A stretch of DNA of 64,000 nt from Diploscapter coronatus (Eukaryota > Nematoda > Chromadorea > Rhabditida > Rhabditidae). The notes beneath the pieces are model-generated. The model ran no database searches. It was not told the origin of the DNA and worked only from the letters and a program-made list of their open reading frames with translations. Position numbers and translations under genes: made by a program. Below, piece by piece: positions 10,601 to 22,572 of the stretch. Position 1 is the first letter of the stretch; every line of letters starts with the position of its first letter. The stretch covers positions 62,001-126,000 of the forward strand of contig OZ038422.1 of NCBI GenBank assembly GCA_964036155.1. Direction: 5' to 3'.

Positions 10601-13551
10601 AAATTTCAACTTTGAAAAGAATTATGACATTTTCCCCATCAATCGCCTGCAGTTCTCATTTTAACGCGCGATTTTTTGCGTCGATCACAAATATTAGCAA
10701 TTCTTCGTGCACATCGTGTAATTCATTGCGATACACATTTCAAGCGAAATTTCTTTAAGTCTCTAAAATTTCTTGATATTTTCAAGTCTTTCTATCTTTT
10801 ATTTTGAAAATACATGGTATTTTCTTGAATTTTTCAATTCTTTCGAGAAATTAGTAATTTTTTCTCTACTTTTCTTGTTCCATCTTGAAAAAAACATTCT
10901 ATTTTCCAAGGTTTCTCCATCTTTTTTCGGGTAACACCCCATATTTTCCGTATCTTTACAATCTATCTCCAAATGACGCGCTACTTTCACGAGAGAAAAT
11001 GAGAATACTTCAATTTCGGCTAAAAAGTCAATTTATCACTCGATCAGAAAAGAGTGAATTTTCAAAGAAATTCGAGAAGATACAGTAGAAAACGAGCATG
11101 AAATGAAAAGACAAAATTTCGACAATTCAAGAAAAAATTCAGGACAAACACATTTTAGCAATAACTATTTACACCAAAATTGATATCTGGCGTAGTGATC
11201 GTATTTTTTGAAAGATACGAAAATATAAACAAAAATAGAACTATTATTCTGCTGAATTCTGAATGATTTATAATTTTTAAACAACATATTTATCAGGAGA
11301 AAACGTGCCGTACCAATGAAGAAAAACTGCATTTCAACTCAAACTATTCTGCAACGTACAATTTTTTGATTGAATAATAATTACGAGGATATTATATTTT
11401 GAAAAGTTCACGAATTTTCTCTTATAATTGTAACTTCCGATAGCATTTGACGCGCGAGCGAGTTACTTGGATAAAATAGCGATTTAGCCAAGAAAAGTTT
11501 GAAACATGGAGTCGTATAAAATGAAACACCCAGATTAAAGATGATATATTTGAACAAATATGGATTATTTAATGTTAGATAAGGTTAGGGATTCATTCGA
11601 ATTGCGTGGATAAAATTGGAATTTGACATGGACAATTCTGAAACATATAATATTTGTGGATAGAGAAAGAGATTAAATGCTTTAAATATTGGATACGTTT
11701 ATAACAGGCTAGAACCTATGCCTTATTACCATTAATGATTCAATTTTCATCTTGAATCATTTAAAAATATACGAAATTTTTGGGTAGAATAATATAATTC
11801 GATATTTTAAGTATTGACTGATCTTGTACATCTGATAATCGATCACATAACACCCACTCTATTTCAAAATTCATCTTGAATCATTTCGAAACAATAATCT
11901 ATTTAATTTTCAGCTCGCCTCCGTATTTTCCACACCCATAGCTGCACTATGTTGTGAATCCGTACTAACCTGGCGTGGCGTTTATTATATTCAAGGCATT
12001 TTTACATTCCTATTCTTCATCATACATTATTTCTTCTATGAAGATGAACCTGAGGTCCATAGGTAAGTTATTAAAGCAAAAATATATGTTTTAGTTAAAA
12101 CATAATAAATTAACATTTATTTATAACTTAAAAATTGGCTTATTAAAATACCAATGTTTAATTTTAGAAAAGTCAGCACAAAAGAACTGTCCAATATTCA
12201 AGTGGATAAACCCCCCGCAGCGAAATCTAAAGTTCCATATAAAGCAATTCTAAAGGATAGAGCTGTTTTGGGAGTTTGGTCCAGTGTTACTGGATGGAAT
12301 CTCGGATTCTTGGTGCTTTTATTATATGGACCAACTTATTTGAGCAAGGTTGACATTTTAATTTTAGTTAAATTGATATTATCTTGGCAACCCGGAAATA
12401 TCGTCATATTTTACAAAGAAAAATGTGGAAATGATCGTCACATTCATTTTTCATGATGAGACAGTGACAACATTTCCAAATCATTATTATTTTATATTCT
12501 AGGTCCTTCATATGAACGTGAAATCTACAGGCTTCATGACGGCATTACCGTTTCTTTTATCGTTGATCTTCAAATTTTTCGCCGGACCCTTATCGGATAA
12601 CATGATCTGTGTGTCTGATAGGGTAAATTAGAACTAAAAATATTTTAAAATTTACATATTTCAGTTCCGAATGATCATGTTTGCCTCGTTATCTCAGGGC
12701 GTCCTATCGCTATGCCTTATAATTATGTCTATCGTAGGCTTTAATTATTTCCTAATTGATTCAACCAAAATTTAGACCTCATCAAATATAGTAGCTCAGA
12801 TTTGCTATACCGCTGCAATAGTAGCGTCAAGCGTTAATGTTATTGGAGTATATAAATGCGCTCAATTTGTGGGTGTCAGTAACTAGCACGGTGCGTAAAT
12901 TTTTGAACTTAGGTAACGCGACAATTCGTGGGATTTGTATTGATTTATGTGTCGTTTTCGATGTGCATAACTAATTTAATTTTACCATTGGTTATTGCCG
13001 CTGTATGCCCGAATAATTCTCCACGTGAGGTATGCTTATTTCGATGAATTTATGTATTTTATATGATATCATAAAGTCATTATCTTATTAATATACTTAT
13101 TTTACGAACGAAAACTTGAAGCGTATTTGAAATCCCTTCAAATGATATTCATTCTCATTTATTATGAAGAACTAAAAGACGCATTCTTTAAGCTAATATA
13201 TTTCTGGTACAAACGAAAATTTAAAACATATTTTTTTAAACATAGTTTCATTTTGAAATTTAGTGGTCCCGTCTATTCTTCGTCGTTGCAATTATCGTAA
13301 TCATCTGCAACATTCCGTTTTTATTCGTAGCCTCGAGTCAACCTGCTCCTTATACTTTTCCGGACTGGAAGCAAAATATCAATGGGTAAAATTTTGCCTA
13401 TCTTTTTAAATAATTTTTAATATTCAGCAGGAAATTGGCCATATCACCTGAAATCAATAATAATTCCATTAAGAATGCATGGACTTCAAATTCATCAGAT
13501 CAAGCTACGCAAACTGATAATTTTGTTAGGAGATTAAGCTCTTTTATTTAA
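7666..13551 (+). CDS. MFS transporter (SLC17-like), tandem copy A, 506 aa
   Basis: Predicted 12-TM major facilitator. Exons: 7666-7882, 7937-8051, 8438-8543, 9480-9587, 11914-12062, 12168-12348, 12503-12622, 12665-12733, 12776-12868, 12913-13029, 13264-13385, 13428-13551. Signature segments shared with copies B-D: Asn-Phe-Thr-x-x-x-Met after TM1, HWLED at the first loop, CES...TWRGVYYIQG around TM5-6, a polar central loop ending SKVPYKAILKD, and a C-terminal WSRLFF segment ending PAPYTFPDW. The family is anion or phosphate/organic-anion symport (SLC17) by general resemblance; the substrate cannot be inferred. Intron 4 (9588-11913) is 2.3 kb, far longer than its paralogous counterparts, and contains an R4 element. 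AATAAA hexamers occur around 13888-13897. Confidence 0.87.
8068..8197. repeat. Family R1 palindromic element in MFS-A intron 2
   Basis: Inverted arms AACCGCATGACCTCATG and CATGAGGTCATGCGGTTTC, separated by about 80 bp. Confidence 0.65.
9705..9870. repeat. Family R4 MITE-like element in MFS-A intron 4
   Basis: Inverted ends: TTAATATTGATGCCAAAATC at the left, GATTTGGGCATTAATAATAT at the right. The interior (CTATTTTTAGTGGCTAGAAAAGCG) is shared with the copies at 27141-27297, 28545-28690 and 44078-44236. Confidence 0.7.
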
Positions 13552-14678
13552 TTATTTTAATGGAGATTTTTTAAGGAAGAATTTAATTATTAAGCTTTTA
13601 AAATATGTCGGAGGGTTGAGTATGCCGAAAATATAGTAAAAATTGGGAGTTGAATATGGAGAAAGTAAGGGTAGGTGTCATAGAGCAAGTTGGATACCAA
13701 AATGTGCATCGCTTGAGCTTATCATTTTGATGCTAAATTTATCCCTACCTGGCTCTACTCTACTCTCTCTAATCCATCTCTTTTTTATTACTCTCCGGCA
13801 TATTTTAAGAACCCAAAAATTAAATCCTCACTTAAAATAATGCAACTACTTTTCCAAGTTGTCATCTTAATTGTTATATTGATATTAATAAATAAATTGA
13901 TTATATATAGTAACACATTAAATCGTGTAGTACAGCAGTTGTATTAATTATCAAGTATAAAATTCAATGACAGCTTTCTTGAAACTTATTCAACTTGTAT
14001 CAAATTTGTGTTCAAAGATTACTCCAGCAAAAAACATAAAAATTATGTACATTTTAGTATAGTTTGAGTTTTAAATGTAGTGAACACGGGGCTATTTGGA
14101 AACTTCAGGTCCTCAACTCCTTAAGTCATGTGAACTAAGGTGAGGGGATGGTAGGGGAAATGATTATCTTTCGCATCATTTGGGGCTTGAGGTTTCCAAG
14201 TTGCCGTGAGCACAACACGAATTTTAGAGGTCTCTTTGAATACCCACACAACTTCTGAAAGTTCGCATATCATATATCAAAGTTCGCATCAATAATATTC
14301 TGGAAAACCCAGAATGTCATCAAAATTGATGAATTTCGTTGAAAATTGACACTTTCGAGTGTCCGTAATTTACATAATCATCGTCCTATGTAGCCTAAAT
14401 GGACCTTCATCAATAAAAGACGAGGGGTAGAATTCAGAGGCATCTCTGAAATTCTCTCAAATTGGCTGAAATATTCAAATATTCAAAAACTCTTGTTCAA
14501 CATCATTCTCATCATTGATTTTATCCTATTATCAAGGACTCATTTTCATCTAAACCTAGCTTATTAAGGCTAATTTGAAGGCAACTCTAAACTACTTGGA
14601 GCTAATTATTATCTAGCCTTAATTGTATTGGTTTAAGTTATCATAATATTCCTGAATAAAAGCTAGGATTTATTCAAA
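13552..14678. other. Intergenic region between MFS-A and MFS-B
   Basis: Holds the 3' region of MFS-A and one R1 element (14089-14205). No additional coding exon recognised. Confidence 0.4.
14089..14205. repeat. Family R1 palindromic element
   Basis: Arms GGCTATTTGGAAACTTCAGG and GCTTGAGGTTTCCAAGTTGCC are inverted relative to each other around an A/G-rich core. Lies in the spacer between MFS-A and MFS-B. Confidence 0.6.
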
Positions 14679-17600
14679 ATGGCCCCAAATGAACGTAACA
14701 ACGACAACAATAGTCTACCAACTTCTAAACTTCCGACCGTCGTATTCATGGAGAATTCTAACACCCTAAGTGACTCTAATATTGAAAATCCTAAATCAAT
14801 ACAATTCTTCTTCAATAAAACGCGATTTTTAATTTTGGTGTTATCTTTGGCCTGTCTGACCGTGGCTCAGGCTAATACACTCGGGTTAAACTTCACTGTA
14901 ATCTGTATGTCAGACCTAGTGGCAGAGCAGAATTCTACTGACCCTGGTAAACAAAATATTACATTTTTCAAATTTACTAATATCAGGCTAATATATTTTG
15001 TCAGAACATTTAGACTCAGTCCATTGGATAGAGGACAGCTCTAAAATCTCTCTATTGTTCTCTGCGGTCGCGATCGGCTCCATCATTGGCACCTTTCCGA
15101 TTATGTGGTCCATTTCCAAGTTCGGTGTTAGGTAACGGAAAATTTCAAATTCGTGGAAAATCAAAAATCCGTGAATACATTTCTAAACGTTGAAACGTTT
15201 TCGCACCACATGAAACGAGATAATGCATCCTGCTCTTTTTCTGCCTCGATAAGGCCCACCTATCTCGTTTCACGCGGTTCGAAAATATTGCAAGCCTGTA
15301 CATTTCACTTAAAAAGTAGTACTTTTCTACAACCCCTTTTGAACGGTATTTATGTGTTATTTATCAATTTAGCGGGAAAAGTATTCGGGTATAATACTAA
15401 AAATAACTTGTGTTTTGCAACATACAACATACTGCTTTAATAGCTACTATTTTGTAGAAATGCACTAGTATTGAGATAAAGATTAAATTCAGAAAAACAT
15501 TCGTCGGATATGGATTAGTATCTGGATTGGGCACTATTCTTCTGCCGCTATCCACCAACATAGGCTTTGTAGCAGTGTTCATTTGTAGAGTCATGCAGGT
15601 ATTTATTAAATTTGTAGAATACATTGAGAACGATGGTGAAGGAAAAATTGATTGAAATATCAAAATTTCAATGAAAACTCTCAGTATTTTGAAGTCATCA
15701 TTTTTAAAATAACCAAAATAATGATGAAACGGTTTAGGGCTTCGCTCAGAGCGTCATATTTTCGGTGTTAGGAGCGATCGCGGAAAGATGGTCACCGATA
15801 GCAGAGGCTGGAACCTTCATTTCCGTTTTGAGCGGATGTTTACAATTGGCTTCAGGTATGGAATAATCACATCATAATTTGCTGATCGAAAAAAAACCTT
15901 CATTTCTCCGACAATTCATAAAAGTAGCACCGCAAAAATCGATAAAAACATCATCTTATGAATTTTCTTAGCTGAAAAGTTTGATTTCCAACATTTGACT
16001 ACATCCTTAATCATGAGACGAGAGATGATGACCAAATTTCCGCGGTTGAAAACATCCCAACGTCTGATGATTATATAAAATGCCGATCTTTAATTTCAGT
16101 CATAACAATGCCAGTAGCCGCGTTAACATGTGAATCATCGCTAACTTGGAGATTGTTATACTATATTCAAGGAATTCTGACATTCATACTATTTGCACTA
16201 TTTTATTTATTCTATACTAATCATCCCCAGGCTCATAGGTTAGTTAAATTCATTTTAAAAATATGCTACAAAAGTTTGTATCATAAAAATGTACGCTTTT
16301 CCATTGATATGTGTGTGCCAGAATACCATGACAAAATAATCCATAACCCATTCAATATAATTGTTACAAAATAGCATGCAAACTTTCAAATAATTCAATT
16401 TATTCATTTCAAAATAGGGTTTCTTGTAAAAGCCGTACACTAGCAAAATAGGGATAAAGGCAGGGGCTCGGTAGATTAGGTCAACTTTGCTTCTAGAGAT
16501 ACTCTGCACCCATTCTGCTCATCATTTTGAGACCAACACATAGCCCACCTTTCTCTACCTCGATCTCTTGAATACAGTCATTAGATTTGACAAGTTACAG
16601 CTGCACGGTTTTTACAAGAAGCCTAAAGTAAACCTAGCCAAGTAATAATATCAGTTTCAGAAAAGTCAGCCACAAAGAACTGTCCCGAATCACTCTGAAC
16701 AAACCTCCAGTCGTCAAGAAAACGACCCCATATTTGGCGATTTGCAAAGATAAAGCTATTTTGGGAGTTTGGTTATCGTGCACCGGAGCTAATTTGGCAT
16801 TTCTGACTCTACTACTTTATGGACCGACCTATATGAATAAGGTATGAACTTTTATAATCTGGAGTGGGATCCAAGTGCGTTTTATCATGATGATTAAATG
16901 TATTTGGGTCCCACTTCTGCTCCAACGCCAAATTCTATTGTTGATCTTATGTAAATTTTGTAACGGGGCAAATTTTGGCTATAGTGGACTTTAGAATTTT
17001 TTTCCTTCTTTGAAAATAATCATATTTCAAATTTCAGGCCCTAAATCTGGATATTAAATCAACCGGTTTTCAAACCGCCCTACCCTACATCTTAGCGTTA
17101 GCCTTCAAATTCGTGGCTGGGCCCATTTCAGATAAATCTTCGTGTATTTCAGAAAGGGTAAATAAAAACGGGAAAGGTTAGAAATTAAGAAATTTTAGGC
17201 CCGTATTTTACTATTCGCGGTTTTATCACAAGGAATGGTCGCTATCAGCTTCATAGTTATGGCTACAGTATGATAATATTCTAGGTTTTCCATCTCTATT
17301 ACTGTTATTTTAGACCTCATCGTCAATATTAGCTCGGATCTTCTACACTGCTACAATCGTGTTTTCGGGCGTTAACGTTATCGGAGTGCTAAAATGCGCT
17401 CAATTGGTAAGAAGGTTTAAGTTATTTTTTCGCAGCAATTTATTTTAATCACCATTAAAGTTAAAATTAAAAATCATTGGAAGCTTTTAAGTGATTTTAA
17501 AATTTGCACAAAATGGTGTGCATTGTTCATTGTGTACTTTCATTTTTCAATGTTCAGGTTGCTCGTCAATACGTGCATTTCGTGTTTATGTTCGCGTCGT

Positions 17601-18339
17601 TTTCGATGTGCGTCTTGAATTTTCTCCTTCCAATCGCAGTTGCTATCGTTTGCCCGAATAACGAAATACATGAGGTTGATAAAAAAACTGTTTCAGAAAT
17701 TTGGATATATAAAATAGCCAAGAATTTTAAAAATATGCCCGAATTGTTTATTTTCCAAAAAACCTAATACTTCAATAACTTTTTTTTATAAAAAAATATG
17801 ATTGAAGTTCGACAGCTTGTAAATGACGTAGTGACGGAATGGGCGCTACGCGAAATGGCGAAACGAGTTTTTAGTATTTGACGAAATGCTTTCCTTTTTC
17901 TGCACAAATCCTGTCGATTTCTATCGCGTTCAGCCATTTTTACGTTTCGTCATCTCGCATTACGTCATTACACCATTTACAGGTTACTTTTAATGCCATA
18001 TTATCATTAAATCTCGAAATTACATCCAATATGAAGAGTATGAGAATAAGTTTCAGTGGTCCCGGTTATTTATCGGAGTAGCATGTCTTGTAATTTTATG
18101 TAATCTACCGTTTTTATTCGTGGCCTCAAGTGAACCTGCACCGTATACTTTGCCGGATTGGGAAAATAATAAAGTTGCTAGTAAAAGGTAAATTAATTAG
18201 TTTCAATTTGATCATTATTTTTAATTTTAGAAAAGTCGTTTCTGCTCCAGTGGTTGCTATTATTGATCATGCAAATAAATCTGAGAATAAATCAACTCAA
18301 ACAAATAGCATTCCGAGAAATCTAAGCTCGATTTTCTGA
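14679..18339 (+). CDS. MFS transporter (SLC17-like), tandem copy B, 525 aa
   Basis: Paralogue of copy A with the same 12-exon plan: 14679-14946, 15005-15131, 15493-15598, 15738-15855, 16100-16238, 16661-16841, 17038-17157, 17199-17267, 17314-17406, 17558-17674, 18057-18187, 18231-18339. It has the longest N-terminal tail (about 47 polar residues before the first membrane segment). Closest to copy A in the central loop (both begin HRKVS and contain GVW before TM7) and in the PYTLPDW C-terminal motif. Intron 4 lies 10 bp further downstream in coding terms than in A (exon 4 is 118 bp against 108; exon 5 is 139 against 149). AATAAA at 18368-18373 is the likely polyadenylation signal. Substrate unknown. 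Confidence 0.88.
15188..15294. repeat. Family R3 palindromic element in MFS-B intron 2
   Basis: Inverted arms built on TGAAACGAGATA and TATCTCGTTTCACGCGGTTC. Related palindromes are at 38260-38396 and 49630-49783. Confidence 0.6.
17816..17982. repeat. Family R5 terminal-inverted-repeat element in MFS-B intron 10
   Basis: Left end TGTAAATGACGTAGTGACG, right end CGTCATTACACCATTTACAG. Similar ends are at 47955-48070, and one arm is at about 39018-39050. Confidence 0.6.
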
Positions 18340-18856
18340 GTAAATGAAATTTTGTAAATATTTGTAAAATAAATATATTTATACCCTAGTATCAAATTAT
18401 TTGCATGTAAATACGTATTGGTTTTATTTTAAAACAAAGTTATTTTAATGATTTATTTTTTAGTTAGTATTATGTTATTTGCGTGAAAACTACGTATTGA
18501 GTTCATGGTTAAAGTGAGAAAACGGAATCGATTTGGGGTGAGTGATTTTGCATATTTTTCAGTAGGGTCACGCGTCCGCCGAGATGTGAAATATCGACGT
18601 TGAATTTTATTCTCATAATATATGTTTGGTTTTATTCTACCACATGATTTTTTTCTTAATTTTACATATATATTATTTATATCTTCAAATATTTGAAATA
18701 CGTGGCAAAATGCTAGAAGAATAATATGGTTCATAATATGCGACTCAATAAATTCTTCATTGACTAGCTTGATTATTTTTGCTGATGTATTTTTCGCATG
18801 ATATGTCTTTATAGGTCTTTTAAATTAAATTACTGGTTGAATTAATTTAGATATAT
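18340..18856. other. Intergenic region between MFS-B and MFS-C
   Basis: AT-rich spacer of about 520 bp. A TTTAG acceptor at 18846-18850 sits 6 bp before the MFS-C ATG. Otherwise nothing seen. Confidence 0.4.
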
Positions 18857-21790
18857 ATGCGAATCTCAGATATCAAATCGATAGATGACTATGAAAAGCC
18901 GTCGGTCAAAAATGCCTTCTATTTCTTCAACTACACTCGATATTTCATCGTGATATTGGTGTTGTTATGTTTAACTGTAAGATAAACCTTCTTAAAAGGC
19001 AGCCGCTATTTCACGCGGCACGATTTTCTAGTATTAAGAAAGAAGAAAGGAGGAACTATTTCAAATCTATTGAAAATCGTGCCGTATTTTAAAAATTAAA
19101 TTATCTCCATTTTTAGGCGCTCCAATCAAACTCAATTACACTGAATTTTACTGTTATCTGTATGCAGGATATTATACCCATAAACTCTGATAAACACTAT
19201 AACTCAAGTTTGAAATTTCGACTGATTACTTAGCCTTTTGATATTTTAGGCCATCATTGGCTAGAAAAACCCTCGAAAATATCGATTCTATTTTCGGCGG
19301 TAGCATTCGGAGCTCTATTAGGAATTATTCCCATCGTTCATCTGTTTCATAAATTCGGTTTGAGGTATATAATAACTTTTAAGTTTCTAAAAAAAACATT
19401 GATCGAAATTTCAGGAACACTTTCGTAGCGTACGGTATTTTATCAGCAATATCGACATTATTAGTACCATTGGCGGTGAAGATCGGCTTCATAGCGGTGG
19501 TTGTTATTAGGGTTTTGCAGGTCTGATACCTTTTACTATATTGTAAAAATATGACACTATTTTGAAATCACTTCAATTATATTCAAAGAAGGCCACACGT
19601 GTGTGACGTGTGCGAAATAATTCAAAAATTTCATTGACTTATCCCTCCATATTATGAAACATCAATTTCTGGCAACATCTATTTGACGGAGGATTTAACT
19701 AGGAACACTCGATCATTTGTTGTACTGATATCCTATACTTCATAGTTAGGTCCTCCGTCAATTAGCAGAATGCCCTTCGTCCTCCGTGAAACAGAAACTG
19801 CTATAATTTTTAGGGAGTCGGCCAATCAGTAGTGTTTTCGATTACTGGAGCCGTATCGGATAAATGGTCTCCCAGAACCGAATTGGGAATTTACATATCC
19901 ATTTTATCAGGATATTTACAAGTAGGTATTATTAAAATTGTGTGTTCATAATGATACCCATTTAAACTGAACTGCCCAAATAATTATTCAAGAGTATCGC
20001 CAGAATCTGAAATTCTGAAGCATAGTTAATAAACGAAACATCGCTCGATAAAAATCAAAAGTTTCAGACCGGCTTTATCGCGGCTATGCCTATAGCAGCA
20101 TTGTCTTGCGAATCCAAATTCACTTGGAGATTACTTTATTACGAATTTGGGATCTTCACTTTGATAATCTTCATCTTATTCTACTACTTTTACACTGATC
20201 ACCCCTCGATAAATCGGTAGATCTAAATCAATATCTTCTCAAATTTATGCTAACTTTTGCCATATCGAGATTTCATTTATAAAAAAGAATGTGTAATACT
20301 GTAATTTCAGATTCGTTTCCAAGTCCGAAGCAGAAATTATCAACGAGGGTAAACATGCGATCTCGCATTTGAAGGGCAAAGTCCCGTTTACCGCGATTTT
20401 AAAAGACCCAACCGTATGGGGTTGTTGGGGAGCGATCACATCGGGACATCTAGGATATTTAACCTTAGCGATCTACGGACCGATATTTTTGAATCAGGTA
20501 AAAATGATCGTTTTAGAGCTAAATTTCAGGAAAATGAGTAATTTCAACCAGTAAACTTTTTTTTGTAATACGCATCCAATGCATTTGAAAAGATAATAAG
20601 CACTTACGTTTAAAAGTGGTATTTAATGAAAGCTTCATCTAATGATCTTCGCAATATGCACTTTTTAGCTAAAATTTATGCTTCAAGAAAATTCGAGATA
20701 TCGAATGAAGCTTGTTTTGCAACGACAATAGAATATCGATTAATATATTAATTTTTAAAGCCAATTTAGACCATGAACTTCGACGTAGCCACCACAGGTT
20801 TCGTAACCACCCTACCGTATGCTATCGCACTAATAGCTAAATTGCTCGTCGGATTTCTTTCAGACCAAATGTCATGTATTTCTCAGAAGGTAACACCTCT
20901 AAATTGACTATTGATAAAAGCAGTAATTAGTTGGTAGTAAAAATAAACAAGACAAATATTATAGTTCAATTTTCATCGCTTTATATAGATATCTACTCTA
21001 TTTGAACTCTTGGCTACTATTTACTATTTTATTAGTTTCCTTAAGATTTTTTATTGTGCTATATTTAAATTCAGAATCGTCTCAGATTATTCGGTATATC
21101 GTCTCAAGGGATTGGAGCGTTATGCTATATTATTATGTCGAGGGTTTTTAGAATTTAATATAATTTTCGAAATTTCCTAATTCAGACAAAATCTCCCGAA
21201 ATTGCTAGATTTTTATATACAATCAATATAATATTCTCAGCATTAAATGTAGCGGGAAGTTGGCGGTGTGCTACTATGGTATGTATTATACGTTCTTAAA
21301 TTATATAATTTAAATAATATATAGTTCAATTATATATTTAGGTAACTAGACAATATATCCATTTCGTTATGACTTTCGCGACATTATCTAATTGCACGAT
21401 AAATCTATTCCTGCCCTTGATAGCGGCCATTGCTGTGCCTAATAACACGGTCCAGGAGGTATTACATTACGCTATTCAAAATTAGCATATTTTAATTTCA
21501 TCATTAATGAATGCCATCATATCACTAATGATTATGACTCAAAAGATCGCTTAATAACTATTTTGATCCTAAAAGTTTCAATTAAATTATTCAATACTTA
21601 AATAATACTAAAAATAAAATATCGTGAAATTTAGTGGTCCCGCCTATTTTTTGCGATCGGTATAATTATGCTAATTTTGAATATTCCATTTTTAATATTC
21701 GCAAAAAGTGATCCCGCTTCGTATACTCTTCCAGGCTGGAGGGAAGAGCAGCGACGAAGACGACAAGAATCTATCAGGGCTGGGGGTTGA
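18857..21790 (+). CDS. MFS transporter (SLC17-like), tandem copy C, 476 aa
   Basis: Third tandem copy. Exons: 18857-18976, 19117-19207, 19250-19364, 19415-19520, 19814-19921, 20068-20216, 20311-20497, 20770-20889, 21075-21143, 21186-21278, 21342-21458, 21635-21790. It differs from A, B and D in having an extra intron (18977-19116) inside the first membrane segment. It lacks the separate 3'-most exon: the final exon runs on to a basic tail rich in Arg and Gln and ends at TGA 21788. Two donors are weak (GTTTGA at 19208, GTTTTT at 21144) but are placed by alignment with the paralogues. Core motifs (HWLEK, CES...TWRLLYY, SDQMSCIS, WSRLFF, PASYTLPGW) are intact. AATAAA at 21818-21823. Confidence 0.86.
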
Positions 21791-22572
21791 CATATTTCAT
21801 TAGAATTTTGAAATATAAATAAAAAATTGTATATATAATATTCTGTTGATCTATTTTATGTATAAAAAATCTAAAAGAAAATGTTTTAAATAAAATAGGC
21901 TATTATCTTGCTAGCTACAAATAATAGAAGGTTTGGCAGATAAATGATTGTTTTTTATATTTTATTTCTTTTGTAAGGTTTTTGCAACGATGCAACAATT
22001 TTAGCAACCCTCCCAGGTTACCTTCAAAGGGTTACGTTTGTGAAAACATGCGTTTAAAAGAGTGTAGTTTCTACCATTCTAATATCTACCAAGTTTAGAA
22101 GACCATCCATCATCAAAAGTTCAAATTTGCCAATTTTAACGATATATGATCAGTGATGCGTGAATTATGATAATCCTATGTTGTATATCAAAATATAGCC
22201 CCCACGTGAAGAAGAATCGTTGGATGATAAATCCACGCCAAATGGAATCTTCTCTAGTTAAAAATATTGTACAATATTGTGTAATATTGCCGAAATGTCT
22301 AGGATTTTGATGACAATTCTATTGCTTCAGGATGATGATTATGATGATTTTTGGGCAGTTCGAGGAGGAAATTTACATTTTACTCGACGCTCTTTGCAAA
22401 ATCAATATAAAGGTTAGCACTTCGCACTTGGCATGCAAAATGCGTTGTAAATTTCATACGAATGTTTTTTTGGATATTTTTCTTCAAAAAGAGTACTTTC
22501 TTTCATAATTTTTAGGAGAAAGTACCTAAATCAACCTTTCAACCATAGTTTTTCATTGAATTATTTAGGAAA
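21791..22572. other. Intergenic region between MFS-C and MFS-D
   Basis: About 780 bp, AT-rich. A TTTAG acceptor ends at 22568, directly before the MFS-D start. No gene or repeat recognised. Confidence 0.4.

Noticed and set aside
15153..15440. Plus-strand frame in MFS-B intron 2
   Set aside because: Consists of an R3 palindrome and flanking intron. No paralogous exon exists here in copies A, C or D.
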